Origin: Dioscorea cayenensis subsp. rotundata
Taxonomy: Eukaryota > Streptophyta > Magnoliopsida > Dioscoreales > Dioscoreaceae
Direction: 5' to 3'
DNA length: 64,000 nt
Assembly: GCF_009730915.1 (NCBI RefSeq)
Contig: NC_052480.1
Coordinates: forward strand, 3,410,001 to 3,474,000
Under the pieces are notes generated by a model. It did no database searches. It was not told the DNA's origin and was given only the letters and a program-made list of their open reading frames with translations. The translations under genes were made by a program, and so were the position numbers. Below are positions 1 through 13,753 of this stretch, piece by piece (position 1 is the first letter of the stretch; each line of letters opens with the position of its first letter).

Positions 1-392
1 CATTTTTCATGTTTCTTTATATTGAGTTGTAGATTTCTCATATTAAAGAAAGAGATGAGCTTTAAAATTTGTCCAATGATGTATAAAATACTGTTTTTTA
101 GGTTTTAGTTGCTTGATAAGCATATGGGATAATTCATCAACTTCATGGATATATTTTTATCAAGCATTTAGATAGAAGTATTTGGTTGTGTTGTTTCATA
201 AGTATTTATTCGATCATGATTGCAAATGTATGCATCTAGAATGAAGCTTGGTTTGTTGGTGTTTTTTATCATCTGCAAAGCTTAAGTGGTGGAGTTATTC
301 TTCAAGTTGTGTTTTTTGTATTTATTATAAGAATCTATGTCTGTGACAAATGTTGCATTGGATTAGCAAGGATATTGTAGAATGACTTTTGA

Positions 393-1277
<885 letters not shown>

Positions 1278-1919
1278 ACAAGATCACCTCTCCTGCAGTT
1301 TGTTTCATGAGAATTTTTAAGCAGCTTTTGTTTTTCTTGAGTATGTGAGTTTTTGTAATAGATTGAATTATCTTATTTGGAAGACATTTCTATTCTGGTT
1401 GTTTCTCTTGATGTATGAGCACATCCATGAATTTTGATGATTATTAGGTTTTCCAGCCATTTAATTGCCACCTTAAATAGAAACTTGTGTTGGTATTTAT
1501 TTAACCTCATTCATATATTGATGTTCAAAAGGTTGCAATTTTAACAAAGTCAGGATGATTTATGCAGAAGTGGCAAATACCCTCAGAAAAATAAAATCAA
1601 TTTTAAAAATTATTGGGTTTTCTACAAAAATTACATTCTCTCACAGATGCCAAGAATCAGTCCATTCTTGTCAAAAATATCACTTCAAATTGTGTTACGC
1701 ATACATTCAGATCAATCATTCAAATGGATAACTTGGAAATGTACAATTACCAGAGTCATGTGATACATATATTATTGATCCTCAGATGCTAACCTGTAGG
1801 TAATAACTTGGTGTTTTAAGCTGCCAATAATAGTCTGAAAATAAATTGAAACAAAGCTGAACCTTCTAAATTCCACAAGAAGAGTTCAATATGAGTACTT
1901 GAGCAGTTACACAGTCGAA
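1278..1919. other. Convergent intergenic / 3' UTR region
   Basis: Between the stop codons of the convergent eL38 and dehydrogenase genes. It must contain both 3' UTRs. I see no ORF, RNA gene or repeat of note here. Confidence 0.6.
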
Positions 1920-4900
1920 CTAAGTCGATTTCTTTTTCTGACCAAAGAACAACTTCCAGCTATACATATTACCCTTGGCTGCCGCTGCATCCAAACGATT
2001 TTGACCGATCTAAAAGAATATCACACCAATAGTATTAGCATTAGTGATAGCTCAAATGAACAGTAGAATATTTCATTTCTCTCCCAGCTCAAATGTCGAG
2101 GGGTAAAATCCGTGATTTGTTCACACACACGGACACACATATATATATATATATATATAACAGTTTGCTTTTAATGGATGTTTGATAAAAGAGATTAAGT
2201 GTGGCTACTAATTGCGCAGGTTAGGTGAAATGAGCTAGTTCTATATTGTCCAAAAATGCAAATACTAGATGAGTAAAGGGGGATACCTTGTCCATAAACC
2301 AATAACTAATGGTTGGCATGTATTGCACAAGGTACATGATGAACAATACAGGCTGCAGGAAGAACAATTTTGCAAGGTTGTGAGAAATTGTCTGAAAGTA
2401 TATTTCAAAATAACTATGATCTGATAACAATTCTAATAATGGCCATAAAGGTCATCTGTGTTGTTTGGAGGATATATAATTCCTGATAATGCAAGAGAAA
2501 AACCTGATATGATATCCAAGCTTCCTTCAGTCCGTGAGTAGCTGCAACTATTGTAAGCTCTGCGCACCGTTCTGATGACACACGTTTCTGATGAAGAAAT
2601 GAAAAGTTTACAAGACAAAGAGAATGAATTAGTTTACCAGTAAGGTAATAAGCTTATATATGGGTAATTATCTGAACAGCTGTGATGACATGGAAAAAAC
2701 AACATAGCTAAATTCCAAGTTAAGATGCTTTTCCCAATAGTGGAATCAAATGGTAGAGTCTCAATTGTTTTTAACATGTCTCGGGGAAACTAATATTTGA
2801 TTAAAAATAACATAGAAGCCAAGAGCAAGCTTAAGTGCCGATTTCAACATGGCAAGTGTTCTCAGCAACTAATGAGCATGAGCACATACCCTTCGTGCCA
2901 ATTTCAACATGACAAGTGTTCTTAGCAACTAATGAGCATGAGCATATACCCCTCTAAAAAGAAAAACATTATTTATTTATTTTTTTATTAAAAAAAACCT
3001 TTCCTATATAATCTCAGGTATTTACCAATTCAATATCTCTATTTGTCCACAAGCAATTTCAACATGACAAGTGTTCTCAGCAACTAATGAGCATGAGCAC
3101 ACACCCCTCTAAAAGAAAAACATTATTTATTTATTTATAAAACAGAAACCTTTCTTATATAATTTCAGATATTTACAAATTAAACGGGAAATCTTTCCAC
3201 TATAATCTCAGGTATTTACCAATTCAATTTCTCTAATTGTCCATAAGCGATTTCAACATGACAAATGTTCTTAGCAACTAATGAGCATGAGCACATACCC
3301 CTCTAAACAAAAACATTATTTATTTATTTTTTTATAGATAAGAAACCTTTCCTATATCATCATCAACAACATGACAAGTGTTCTTAGGAACTAATGAGCA
3401 TGAGCACATACCCCGCTAAAAGAAAAACATTATTAATTTATTTATAGAAAAGAAACCTCTTCTATATTAAAAAGATAACTTTCCTATTTCATCATCATCA
3501 TAATTATTATATTATCATCATCATAATGATCTTACCTCAGAAGAACCTTTTTGACCAGATGAGCTCACTTCAGAAACTTTTGATGTCTCTATTGGTCCAG
3601 GACAAACAACAGTAACAGCAATTCCTTTTTGGTAGAGCTGCAAACAACAAAATATTTTTCCATGTAAAGGTGCATAAAATTGATGAACTACTGCTAAGTA
3701 GATCTACTAACAATGAAATTGGTGTGAAGAAACAGTCTGCATAAGATGTGGAATATGACTGTAGCTTTGGCTTAATGATACCAGCCTTTTATGGTACAAC
3801 AACATATTACAATGTACTGAGCTGTGGAAGAATTAATAATAATAATAATATCGTCGTCGTTGTCATCATCATCATCATTATCATTAAGCAAACAAATTCT
3901 GAAATGACCGGTATTAAGCATCTGAAGGAGAAGTTAGTACCTCAGAGCGTAAAGTGTGAAAATATCCATTGAGAGCATGCTTAGAAGCAGAATATATGGC
4001 TTGACCAGGTGCAGGACACTTTCCTGCAGCACTACTCATCTGTGTTAAACATGCCATTAGCAATGGTTTGGAGAGTTTCATCCATTATTGCCCAACTATC
4101 ATAAAAGAAAGGTCAATCAGCAAACATACCACAACAAAAGCGCCACGCCCTCTTTTCAGCATGTGTGGAGCAAGAAGATGAGTAAGAGTAATTGTTCCCA
4201 ATACATTTATCTTCAAGGTAGCCTAGTAATGAATGCATCTGAAATTGTTACCTTTCTGGGAAAACAAAGGCAAATAATTGCAGTGGTAATGAGGTACCTC
4301 AAGTTTTTCCACAGGTTCATCCAATGCCCTTCGTTTCTGCAGTTCCATAAACAACAAGATGGAGACAGTAGAATAGAGTAGTATCTTAGTTTCCAACCAT
4401 GGTTATCTTTAATTTCAATTGATGTATATTTGATGCAACACTGTGAATCATTTAATTTCTGATTAACCCATGAATTTTAATTTCATCAGAATTGGAGTCA
4501 CCATAAGAATGACTAATAACTAAGTTACTCAATAAAATGAATAAGATAATAGATATGCCAAATGTTAAGTTGCAACAATAGTTATGAAGTGAGAAAGGGA
4601 AGTCTCCTACAGGACGTTCCAATGCAGCATTGTGAACCATATAATGCACACCAGCACCACCAAAAAAGGACTCTGCCTTCTCAACTGCTTTTCTGACTAA
4701 ATCCTCATCAGATCCCAAATCCAAAGGCAATACTTCAACTCCAACAGAAGGATGACTGCCTATTCCAAATGTGTAAAGATATATACAAGTTCAGCTGCAT
4801 GTTCACATGCATAAAACTGAAACTCACATGCTGTTCTTATCTCAAAATACTCACTAGATATTTCATTTTTGACACGCACAAGCTCTGCCTCATTGCGAGC

Positions 4901-6133
4901 AGAGAGAATCAGTTTTGCTCCCAAACTTGCGAACTGCTTGGCAAGAATCTCTCCTAAAAATCCAAGACAAATGTCTCATGCATCTTCAACCATCAGAGAT
5001 TCAAAAGAGCTTAAGAGCAGTACATTCTAGGGAAAATACAACATGGTTAAATCTTAACCCAAAAAAATGTACAAACACCACCATAGAGCTCATTGATTAG
5101 TAAAGACCATAACATAGAGATAGTAGAATCATTCAGGGAAATCATTATAACAAAGATCATACAAATTTAAGGGTATCCTTTAGAATAAATCAAGCATAAG
5201 AGATTAAATATTTTAAAAAAAGGCATTAAGGGATAAAATCTGCACCTTAAAAACAGACCTGGCATAACAAAGGCTACACCTTCATTTCTTAAAAAGAAAA
5301 GTAAAACACTAGTTCATCAAGGAGTTCATGTCTCCAATATTATTCAATGATCAATTTCCCACAAATGCAGCTTCACCAATTCAGGCAAGGTATAGTAACA
5401 TGCGTCAACAAATCAAAGGAGCTCAGTTCTCAAAAATGTTAAACGCATTCAGAGCATTGAAGTTAATGTCAGCACCTAAAAACACTACAATTACAACCAC
5501 ATGCTGTTTTTCATCCAAAATCATTTGAACAGTGAGTCCATGCTATAAACCATTCCAGTTGGAAACTATCAAGGAAAAATAAACTAGTACTAAAAACTCA
5601 TCGAAAACAAATTCTAAAAAACTCAATACAAGTTTATATACAAATCAAAATCCCACCTTGTCTTCTCTAAAGAGCCATTCAACCACAACCACAGAAAGAA
5701 TTCAAGCTACTTACCAATTCCACGGCTTGCTCCAGTAATCCACACCACCTAACAACCAAATTTAACTCTATTACTAATTAAAGTATACCATTCCAATTCG
5801 CTGCCAAAGAAAAGCACATCACTCCAAAATTCATACAAAAAAATCAAAACTTTTGGCTAATCGAGTAGATAACCAACCTTGCCTTGCACTTCTTCACGCT
5901 TGGCAGGACCTTTCGACAGCAGTGTAAAATCACCTAAAAAATCCCACAAAATGGATCAAAGATACACAAAATTCATCACAAAAATCGATAAATAACTAGT
6001 TTAAAAATAACAATAAGGCTCTTGAATAGCACATGAGCCTGGGTATCGAAGAATCACCATCCGAGGTAGCGAATTTGAAGATAAACACAACGATCGCCGC
6101 GAGAAAGATCAAACTGAGAAACAAGATCATCAT
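1920..6133 (-). CDS. Short-chain dehydrogenase/reductase, DHRS7-like (Rossmann fold)
   Basis: NAD(P)-dependent SDR of the plant DHRS7-like type; the substrate is unknown. Twelve exons on the minus strand: 6133-6058, 5933-5878, 5748-5715, 4953-4855, 4759-4611, 4336-4298, 4222-4130, 4039-3941, 3637-3536, 2587-2504, 2391-2287, 2009-1920. Phases agree throughout and give about 341 aa. The N-terminus is a hydrophobic segment (LFLSLIFLAAIVVFIFKFA), probably a membrane anchor. The cofactor motif is TGASRGIG (exon 3), the NAG-like motif is HNAA (exon 5), the catalytic serine lies in MSSAAGK and the YxxxK motif is YSASK (exon 8); a PGPIET segment follows in exon 9. A second in-frame ATG directly follows the first. 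The protein ends in a basic tail GQKKKST. The gene looks intact. The long intron 9 contains a minisatellite. Confidence 0.93.
2841..3425. repeat. Intronic minisatellite in the SDR gene
   Basis: Five copies of a roughly 55-60 bp unit start near 2841, 2901, 3056, 3250 and 3366. Each carries the core CAACATGACAAGTGTTCT followed by AGCAACTAATGAGCATGAGC and, in most copies, ACCCCTCTAAAA. The last three are separated by related filler with AAAACATTATTTATTTATTT and a TTTCCTATATAATCTCAGG-like block, so a larger unit has also been duplicated. It lies wholly in intron 9 of the dehydrogenase gene. Confidence 0.85.
3836..3890. repeat. Compound trinucleotide microsatellite
   Basis: AAT repeats run into TCG/TCA repeats inside intron 8 of the SDR gene. 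Low complexity only. Confidence 0.7.
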
Positions 6134-6270
6134 CTTCCTTCGTTTTCCCTGGATGGATTGCAATCAGAGAAGCTGTGGACTTTGTGTCTCGCTTAGCTCG
6201 CCAGTTTGGAATGCATAGAAGGGAATTAGGATTTGTTTTTTAAATTTTAAATAGAAAAAAAAAAACAAAA

Positions 6271-6755
6271 TTAGGCCGATAAGCACTTGTTTAAATATAT
6301 TAACGAAAAAAGACCCACCGACGGATTCGGTTCGGAAGAAGGATTAGATTAGATTTATAAAAGAATCTTGTTTAAAGGAATATTCTTATTTAAGCTGATT
6401 AAACCTTTTTTAATTAATATTTTTAAATCAATGATTTTTTTTTATTTTCACTGAGTGGTATTCATGTCTTTACCGAGGAGACATGATTAAATATTACTAG
6501 TGTGTTAAAAATAGTAATTTTATGCTTTTGTACCTTTTTTTTCATATTTTATAAAATAACAATAATATAAATAAAAACTAATTATTTACTGATATCAACC
6601 ATTTTTATAAAAAATTATTAAAGTTTTTGTAGATCTATATAGTGACAAAGACTTGGCTTATTAGCATCAGGTTCTGAGTAGATTGTTCATGTTTTTTTTA
6701 CTGTCACATCTATGCATGCCCTTATTGTGGCCAATGGCCTTTCACATTTTTTTAA
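6271..6755. repeat. Duplicated unit, copy 1 (about 0.49 kb)
   Basis: The segment starting TTAGGCCGATAAGCACTTGT and ending near GTGGCCAATGGCCTTTCACA recurs from 6759. Shared landmarks include a GATTCGGTTCGG block, GAGTGGTATTCATGTCTTTA and TTAGCATCAGGTTCTG. It begins just beyond the 5' end of the SDR gene. No coding capacity; origin unknown. Confidence 0.8.
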
Positions 6756-6758
6756 AAA

Positions 6759-8180
6759 TTAGGATGATAAGCACTTGTTTAAGTATATTAATGAAGAAGA
6801 CCATTCGGACAGATTCGGTTCGGGATAAGGATTTGATTTAAGAGAAAATTCACTGATTAAAATTTTGTTTAATTAATATTAATAAATCAATTATTTTTTT
6901 GTCTATTTACAATGAGTGGTATTCATGTCTTTATTGAGAGATGAAATCAAATCTCACAAGTGTGTTGAAATAGTAATTTTATATTTGTGTACTCCTATGT
7001 CGAATGTTTTGTTCACATTTTATAAAAAATAGTAATAATATAAATAAAAATTAAATATTTATTGATATTAATCATTTTTATAAAAAATTATTATTTTTTT
7101 TGTTAGATCGATAGTGCCAACAACTTGGTCTATTAGCATTAGGTTCTGCGTAGGTTATTCATGTTTTTACTATATATATATAGGGTTGTAAACGAGCTGA
7201 GCCGAGCCGAGCTTTGCCTTGTTCAAGCTTGGCTCATTACTATTTAATCGAGCTTGAACTCGAGCCGAGCTTTCTTCGAGCTTCATTTTTTATGTTCAAG
7301 CTTGGCTCGTTACTATTTTAACCGAGCTCGAGCTCTAATCGAGCTTCTTTCGAGCTTCATGCTCGAGCTCAACTTGTTAAGAAAATTCGAAGCTTAGACT
7401 TAGCTAGCTAACTTGATTAAGGCTTGACTATTTTTTTATATTTTATTTTTTTATTTAGTAAACTTATTTAATGAATCATTATCAAGTGTGACTCAACTCG
7501 ATTTGAGTTTGATTATATTAATGATTGTTACAGATAAAATTGTAAATGATATTATAAACGAGCTTTTAATTATACAATAAACGAGTTCTTCACAAGATTT
7601 AATGAGCCGAGTTTGGTAGTGTTCAAGCTTGGCTCGTTTATCTTATGAGCTCATTTAACTTAATGAACTAGTTGACCTGAGCTTTTAATGAGCTTAGCCA
7701 TTGAATGGTAGTTTATAGCCTTATATGTGTAACTTAAATTGACAACAATGACATAGTCACATATACACCTTAATATACATATACATAAACATATATATAT
7801 ATATAATGTAATATATATATATATATATAAACGAGCTCACAATCGAGCTTATAAACGAGCTTGTTCATGAGCTTGGTCATGAGCTGTGTTCACGAGCCAA
7901 AACGAGCCGAGCTTTTGGCTGCTCAAGCTTGGCTCGTTTATTAATCGAGCTTGAAAATGATGTTCAAGCTTGACTCGTTTACAATATGAGCTAAACACGA
8001 ACGAGCCTTTATCGAGCCGAAGACCGAGCTACTCACGAACGGCTCGGCTCAAATAATGTGTTTGTGTTTTTTGCTAAAAAGATGCAAGGATAAGACAACA
8101 AGATGTATTGAATTAGTGACTCTACAATTACGTTTGTGCATGCCCCTAATGTAGCCAATGGCCTTCCACATTTTTTTTTA
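6759..8180. repeat. Duplicated unit, copy 2, interrupted by an insertion
   Basis: The second copy of the 0.49-kb unit runs from 6759 to about 7165. Its final part (GCATGCCCCTAATGTAGCCA) reappears only at 8138-8180. The intervening roughly 0.95 kb is absent from copy 1 and is the GAGCC-rich element listed separately. Confidence 0.75.
7181..8052. mobile_element. GAGCC/GAGCT-rich repeat element, non-coding
   Basis: The stretch opens with GGGTTGTAAACGAGC and is built of repeated CGAGC, GAGCCGAGC, GCTTGGCTCG and AACGAGCTT words in both orientations, with an AT-rich centre (7790-7832). Similar sequences are common in plant genomes as non-autonomous TIR-type repeats. That it is an insertion is seen from the interrupted copy 2 of the flanking unit. 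I could not fix the exact termini or a target duplication, and the superfamily is not determined. Confidence 0.6.
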
Positions 8181-8973
8181 AAAAAAATTTGCATGATATA
8201 TTTTTTCTGAAAATATCTTTTTTTAAGGACTTCTGCGTGGTCTTGTTGGAGATAATATAGAATAGAAAACATATGTTTGAAAATAATATATTAATCTTCT
8301 AGTTATTTGTATAAAGCCTCTACCCAGAGTAAGGCCCATGGGCTTTCATTGACTGGCATGAGGAGTGGATTACAAACTCACACTGCCAGCCAGAGATCTT
8401 TAACACCTTTATATTTAATCCATTTTGAATATAAATAATAACCACCCATAAACTATACCTATGGAGGCAGGTGTTTTTAGACCAAAGACCCTGTTGGTAG
8501 TTATTACACTTTAATGCACTTTGTATACATAAAGTTAGAATAAATAAGAAAGACTCAAAATTATATTCCAACTCAGATGTCATAATTGTAGTGGAGAGCT
8601 GTCAAACAGTCTATTCAAATAAAATTTCTCTCAATGAAAAGTAGAAAATTCTTTGTTGGTCCACCATTTCTCAAAAATTCATAAAAAGTTGAGAACACAG
8701 AACATCATCTCTTTCTTTTCAAATTAAAGCCATCTAGAAAAAGTCTTGCTTTATTTATTTATTTATTAATATGAAAAGTTCATGCTCTGGAACAAAAATT
8801 TTATCAATTTTGTCATAATTCATTTTTTAAAAGTATCACTAAGTGCAAATACCACATCAATTTTTTTTTTAAAGAATTGTGAACCAAAACCGGATTTAAA
8901 CCCTTCATTTTTGAGTGGAATGAAATATCAATTAATGAGAAATATAATATTTCCTGTTGTATAACACCATTCA

Positions 8974-11743
8974 TGTCACACCCACCCCTTCTACTGAGGT
9001 AAATGTGGCACCCATCAGTTAAAATTCTCTTTTAACCGAAAGCCCGACACCCGCTTTTAAACAAAATCGGATCTACAAATCACAATTCTACAACTTCACA
9101 CCAACTACGGGTTCAAATACATAAATACCACGAATACTGATAACTCAAATTATGCGGGATCAACCGCTACAGAGATCACGACACCAATAAATAGAAAGAA
9201 AGATATGGGACCCACTGCAATCTTGGACTCAACCCACGACTAGCGCTATACTCAATCGAGGCAATCTAGGGTCCCCGCTCCCTGCACTCTGACAAAGACA
9301 TTCAGTTGGTCGGTGAGTGGCTTAATAATTTCAAATACTTAAATACATGATATATATAGTATATAAATACCAACTTCTCAAATAATTTTTCCAACTTTTC
9401 CAAAAATACCGAATTCTAGCAAAAATACATTTTTTTAAAGAACTTTTGAAACATAAATTCAACATAGATCAACATCAATTTGATTTTTCTCGAGAACACA
9501 AATTTTGTGAGAGACTGCCTCATCACAATTCAAAAAAATAACATAAATCTCAAATTCAAAAAATAAAGCAATACCCAACACTCACCCGAAAGATAACATG
9601 GTCTAGAAAACTCTCTAAACCCTTGCCGTGGCTGCGGCTAGGTTCGAGCCGTCAAGGAACTCATGTCCCTATCGCTGACCTATTTCGGTTCACCGGTCGG
9701 TGACCCCGGCTACTCCGATGAATATCCGATCGAGGGCTCTACGCTCCCACCCGAACGGCCCTCGTAGTAATCAACACCCGGGTCCACCACGCCACCTCTA
9801 AAGGGTCGGCCCGTGGGGACCCACTCATCGCATGAGTCGGGGCCTTAGCCCGTCACCATCAAAAACCATCAAGTAAATACAAAGCAATAATACCATCTCG
9901 TATAAATCATAACACGGGATCCTTTTCCGGGACAAGTATTCACATCACTGAAATAACCATTATTTTTTTCACAAAGCCAATGCCAAAAGTATAACAATGC
10001 ATAATGCCAAGTAAAAGCCCGGGATCCATCGATACCATTCCTATACCGAGAATGAAAACCAATTCTACTAACAATGCCGATAAAACATCTTTAATATGCT
10101 CACATGGTTTCGCAAATCACTCCAAATCAAATCATATATACCCATCAAAAAATAAATACATGAACCGAATAATTAAATCACATATACATGTATTTTTACT
10201 ATTCACAAATACGTATAATTATACAAAACGAATGTATCAATACGGTTATCATGACCATCAATGGCAAACAAATATACGTATATTTCAACTATATATGGAA
10301 TCAAACATGATAAAATGAAATACTTAAACATTTATTTCCAAAATACTAGCCATTAAACAATTATTTCAAAATAATAATAATTAATCAATTATTTACAATA
10401 ATAGCCACTACCAACTCACCTGGTGTCCTTGAGTTCCTTGCTAGACCTGGAACTCCTCCCAAGCCTAATCAACACCTAGTAGGATAACATAATAAAAAAA
10501 TAAATAAATACAACTAAAAAAACATAATTTATCCCAATAGAAAAATACAAGAAATCAATAACCCGACTCTCTAATTGGCCCACTCACTCCAATCGGTTCA
10601 AACCTGACCTTGTATAACCAAATTGGTCTCCAATTACAATTAAGCCAACTCAATTTGGGTTAGACTATTATGAACCAACCTCAATTCACTGAACCAAACT
10701 CAATTTCACTGAACCAGCCTTGAACCAACTCAATTCTTATACAAAATCTATTGAACCAACTTGGTTCAGTCCAAAATCCTTAACCCAAATCAATTGAACC
10801 AAACCCAAACCATCTCAACATGATTTGATCAAACCCAACTCAACCAAACCAATTCAACTCAACCAATTTTAATTTGGTTAAACCCAACCAATTCAATCTA
10901 ACCATCATCATTAACACCTTAATCATCATCATCATCAACTTAATTAACTAAACTAAACCCTAATCTCGGTGCTACAGTAATTGCTACAGTAATTCCGGCA
11001 ATCTCATCTTTGATTTATCATGGATACAAGGTTTTTTCGACACAAATTTCATCTCAAAACAACACCCTCATCATTCTCATTAATATTTCTTCAAATTCAT
11101 CAACATTTTCATCAAATCCAACCATAAATACATATATATACATGCATACATATACATGCTAAAAAAACAATACTGAAGCCTCTTACCAAGCTAAGCCATC
11201 CCTCCGTGAGTTTCACTCCAACGATCTCCAAGTCCCTCTCCTTAAAACCTCCAATTTCTTCCCATTTCTTCAAATTTTTCTTCTCAGGGTTCATCGTAGC
11301 GGATGAAGGGAGAAGAAGATGAACCATCAAAAATCTAGAGTTTTTCTCCAACTTAAGTTTTCAGCCGAAATTCACTTTTAGTCCCTCAAAAGATAATTTC
11401 TTACAAAACAGTCCCTGAAAAACTCCCAAATGGTCCTTGAATCATGAAATAGTATTCTCAAAAGGTCCTTTCAAATTATCCAATGATCCCTGGATTATAA
11501 AACAACATTTCAAAAAGATCCCTTCCATCTTACCTTTCAGTCCTCGGTTTCCATAAACATTTCATGTCCATCCTTTTCATTTATTCTTTAACCCAAAATC
11601 TTTTAAAAACTTTTACACTTAGGTCCTTATTCTTTTCACTTGGGGTTTCTCAACAAGATTAATCTGTAGAAAAATCTTACTACCACTATAGTAATACCCT
11701 GAGTATATTTTCTAACAGTTATCCACAGGTTCAGGGTATTACA
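8974..11743. mobile_element. 2.77-kb solo-LTR-like retroelement
   Basis: It begins TGTCACACCC and ends GGGTATTACA, giving TG...CA termini. It is flanked by the 5-bp direct repeat ATTCA (8969-8973 and 11744-11748). The paralogous segment B carries the unoccupied site at 14786-14800 (CACCATTCATTTTAT) with one ATTCA. No gag-pol coding sequence is present, so this is either a solo LTR or a long non-coding LTR derivative. Long LTRs of this size occur in some plant Ty3/gypsy chromoviruses; assigning it to that group is inference. Part of it (10570-10930) is rich in AACCAA/CAATT words. Confidence 0.8.
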
Positions 11744-12325
11744 ATTCATTTTATATTTTTAATAATTAAATTTTAAATTATTATTCTAATAACCACCCAC
11801 TGTCCTCTTTTCAACTATATTAAAGTTTATTTCTATGATAATAATTTTAGAGAATAATTACTCTTATAAAAAAAATAATATTTTATTTTTATCTCAAATC
11901 CAAAGTCGAGGGTTCACATTCCTCTCAACTGAATGATAAAGGATTTATAATTTATTAATATTTATTAAAATAAATAAAAATTAAGTGCAATTACGAAGAA
12001 ATTAATTTTTTTTAACTTAAAAAAATCATAACATTTCACACATAAGATAAGTATGAACATATATATATATATATATATTAAAATAAAATAACAAAAGAAA
12101 AATTGAACAAGGAGTTATGCATAATTTTTAAAAAACCGAGGGTGTGGAAAGAAATTTGAATTTTCAAAGTATTGCAAGTCTTGGCGAGGTCCCCGCGATG
12201 CCAAAGTCCGTCACCTGGGTTGACTATTTTCAATTTACCCCTTCATTTTAATATAATAACGATAATACCCCTTTACAAATAATAATTATAATAATAATAC
12301 GTTAGGGCCATTAATGCAATTAATG

Positions 12326-12897
12326 GCTTGCTTGGGAGGAGTTGTTTAGGGGTTTTTGGGGATAGGGTTACGGACCAACTCATGTTTAGAAGCAGGGTAA
12401 AATGAAGATTAGGGTATTTGGGGTTAAATGGAGGGTTGAAAAACTTCCATTTAACTCAGTTTTCAACCTCCAAATCGGGGGTTTTTGAAAGGTTGAATAT
12501 TTTCCAAAACAAAATTACTTTTATTGAATTTGAAAATAATTGCATACATGCCTTTTATAATAATTTAGATTTTGGTTGTTCCAGGCATTGGAATAAAATA
12601 GTTAAATATTATAAATTGTCAAATAAAAACATTTAATTTAAAAATAATAATATTATAGGTATAAAATTAGCATAAAATATAATTTATAACTTGAAGGGCA
12701 TTTTAATAATATTAATATAAATCTTATTTTCTATTACTTTCAATCCAAACACTAGAAGATTTAATAACCTTCATTTTATCTTGTCTTCAATCCAAATAAG
12801 GTATAATTTAAAACATTCTTTTACCTAATTTTACCCTACTCTACCATACTTTACAAAACCCTCCTTCACCTCATTATATCCGAGCAAAGCCAAAGTT
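12326..12897. other. Copy-A-specific non-coding stretch
   Basis: Present in copy A of the duplication, absent from copy B between GCAATTAA and the TTTTATC block at about 16340. It is AT-rich with a G-rich start, and shows no ORF of interest and no clear terminal repeats. Confidence 0.4.
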
Positions 12898-12951
12898 CTA
12901 AATAAGGTTTTATCTCTTGAACCTTCCTCTACAAACAAAGCGCGCGCTTTA

Positions 12952-13727
12952 GGGCGTGTTTGGTTCACCGAAGTGGAGATCGAAGTGACGGAAGTGGGAG
13001 TTGATATGACACTTTCACTTGTTTGGTTCACTGAAGTGGAGGCCGAAGTACGGAAGTGGTCACTTCCAAAACCTTCCACTTCACTCTGACTTCGGGAAAA
13101 TTTTGGCCGAAGTGGGACTTCGGTGTTTCACTTTCGCCACGTGGTTGCACATGGGTGATTAAAATCACCCATTTTATTTATTTTATTTTTTTATGATTTA
13201 TTTTTTATTTTTTTAATCTTTTATTTTTTTATCTTTTATCGTTTTTATCATTTTTTATCTTTTATTTTATTTTTTTTATCTTTTATTTTTATCTGCTATT
13301 GTTTCTTTTTTGATTAATTAATTATTTTTTTTTGTTATAAAAAATATTTTTATTGTTTTTAAGTTTTTTTATCTTTTTCTTTTTTTATATGTTATTGTTT
13401 TTTTAATTATTTAATTATTTTTTTATTGTTTATAAAAAAATATTTTTTTAAAAATTATAATTTCAAATAATTATAGTTCTCAATCCAACAAATGACAAAA
13501 AAAGTGAACCCTCACCCATGATGAAGTGATGAGTAGAAGTTCATTTCTATCATTTTCTAAATTTTAACTTCCACTAACTAAACAAAAAAAGTAGTTAATG
13601 ATTTGACACTTCCCCTTTCAACCAAACACATGGAACCCGACACTTCAACTGAAACTTTCACTCCAGCCGAAGTGGCACTTCAAGACTTCCACCACTTCGG
13701 TGGACTACTTCCTAACCAAACGCACCC
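12952..13727. mobile_element. 0.78-kb TIR element, PIF/Harbinger-like MITE
   Basis: Termini GGGCGTGTTTGGTT and AACCAAACGCACCC form imperfect inverted repeats, and both ends continue with further related GAAGTGG-type words. The ends resemble PIF/Harbinger (Tourist) termini. The flanking trinucleotides are TTA and TTC, so a TTA target duplication would need one change. The paralogous copy B runs straight through the site (CGCGCGCTTTAGCTCC), showing the element is an insertion. The interior is T/A-rich and non-coding. Confidence 0.7.
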
Positions 13728-13753
13728 TTCTTCCATCCTTGTGGCCAGGAAGA

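Noticed and set aside
7181-8052. CRISPR-like repeated words
   Set aside because: Repeated GAGC words vary in spacing and orientation; this is a plant repeat and CRISPR is not expected in a plant nuclear genome.
10004-10318. 104-codon plus-strand frame
   Set aside because: Lies within the 2.77-kb LTR-like element; composition is low complexity and no domain is visible.
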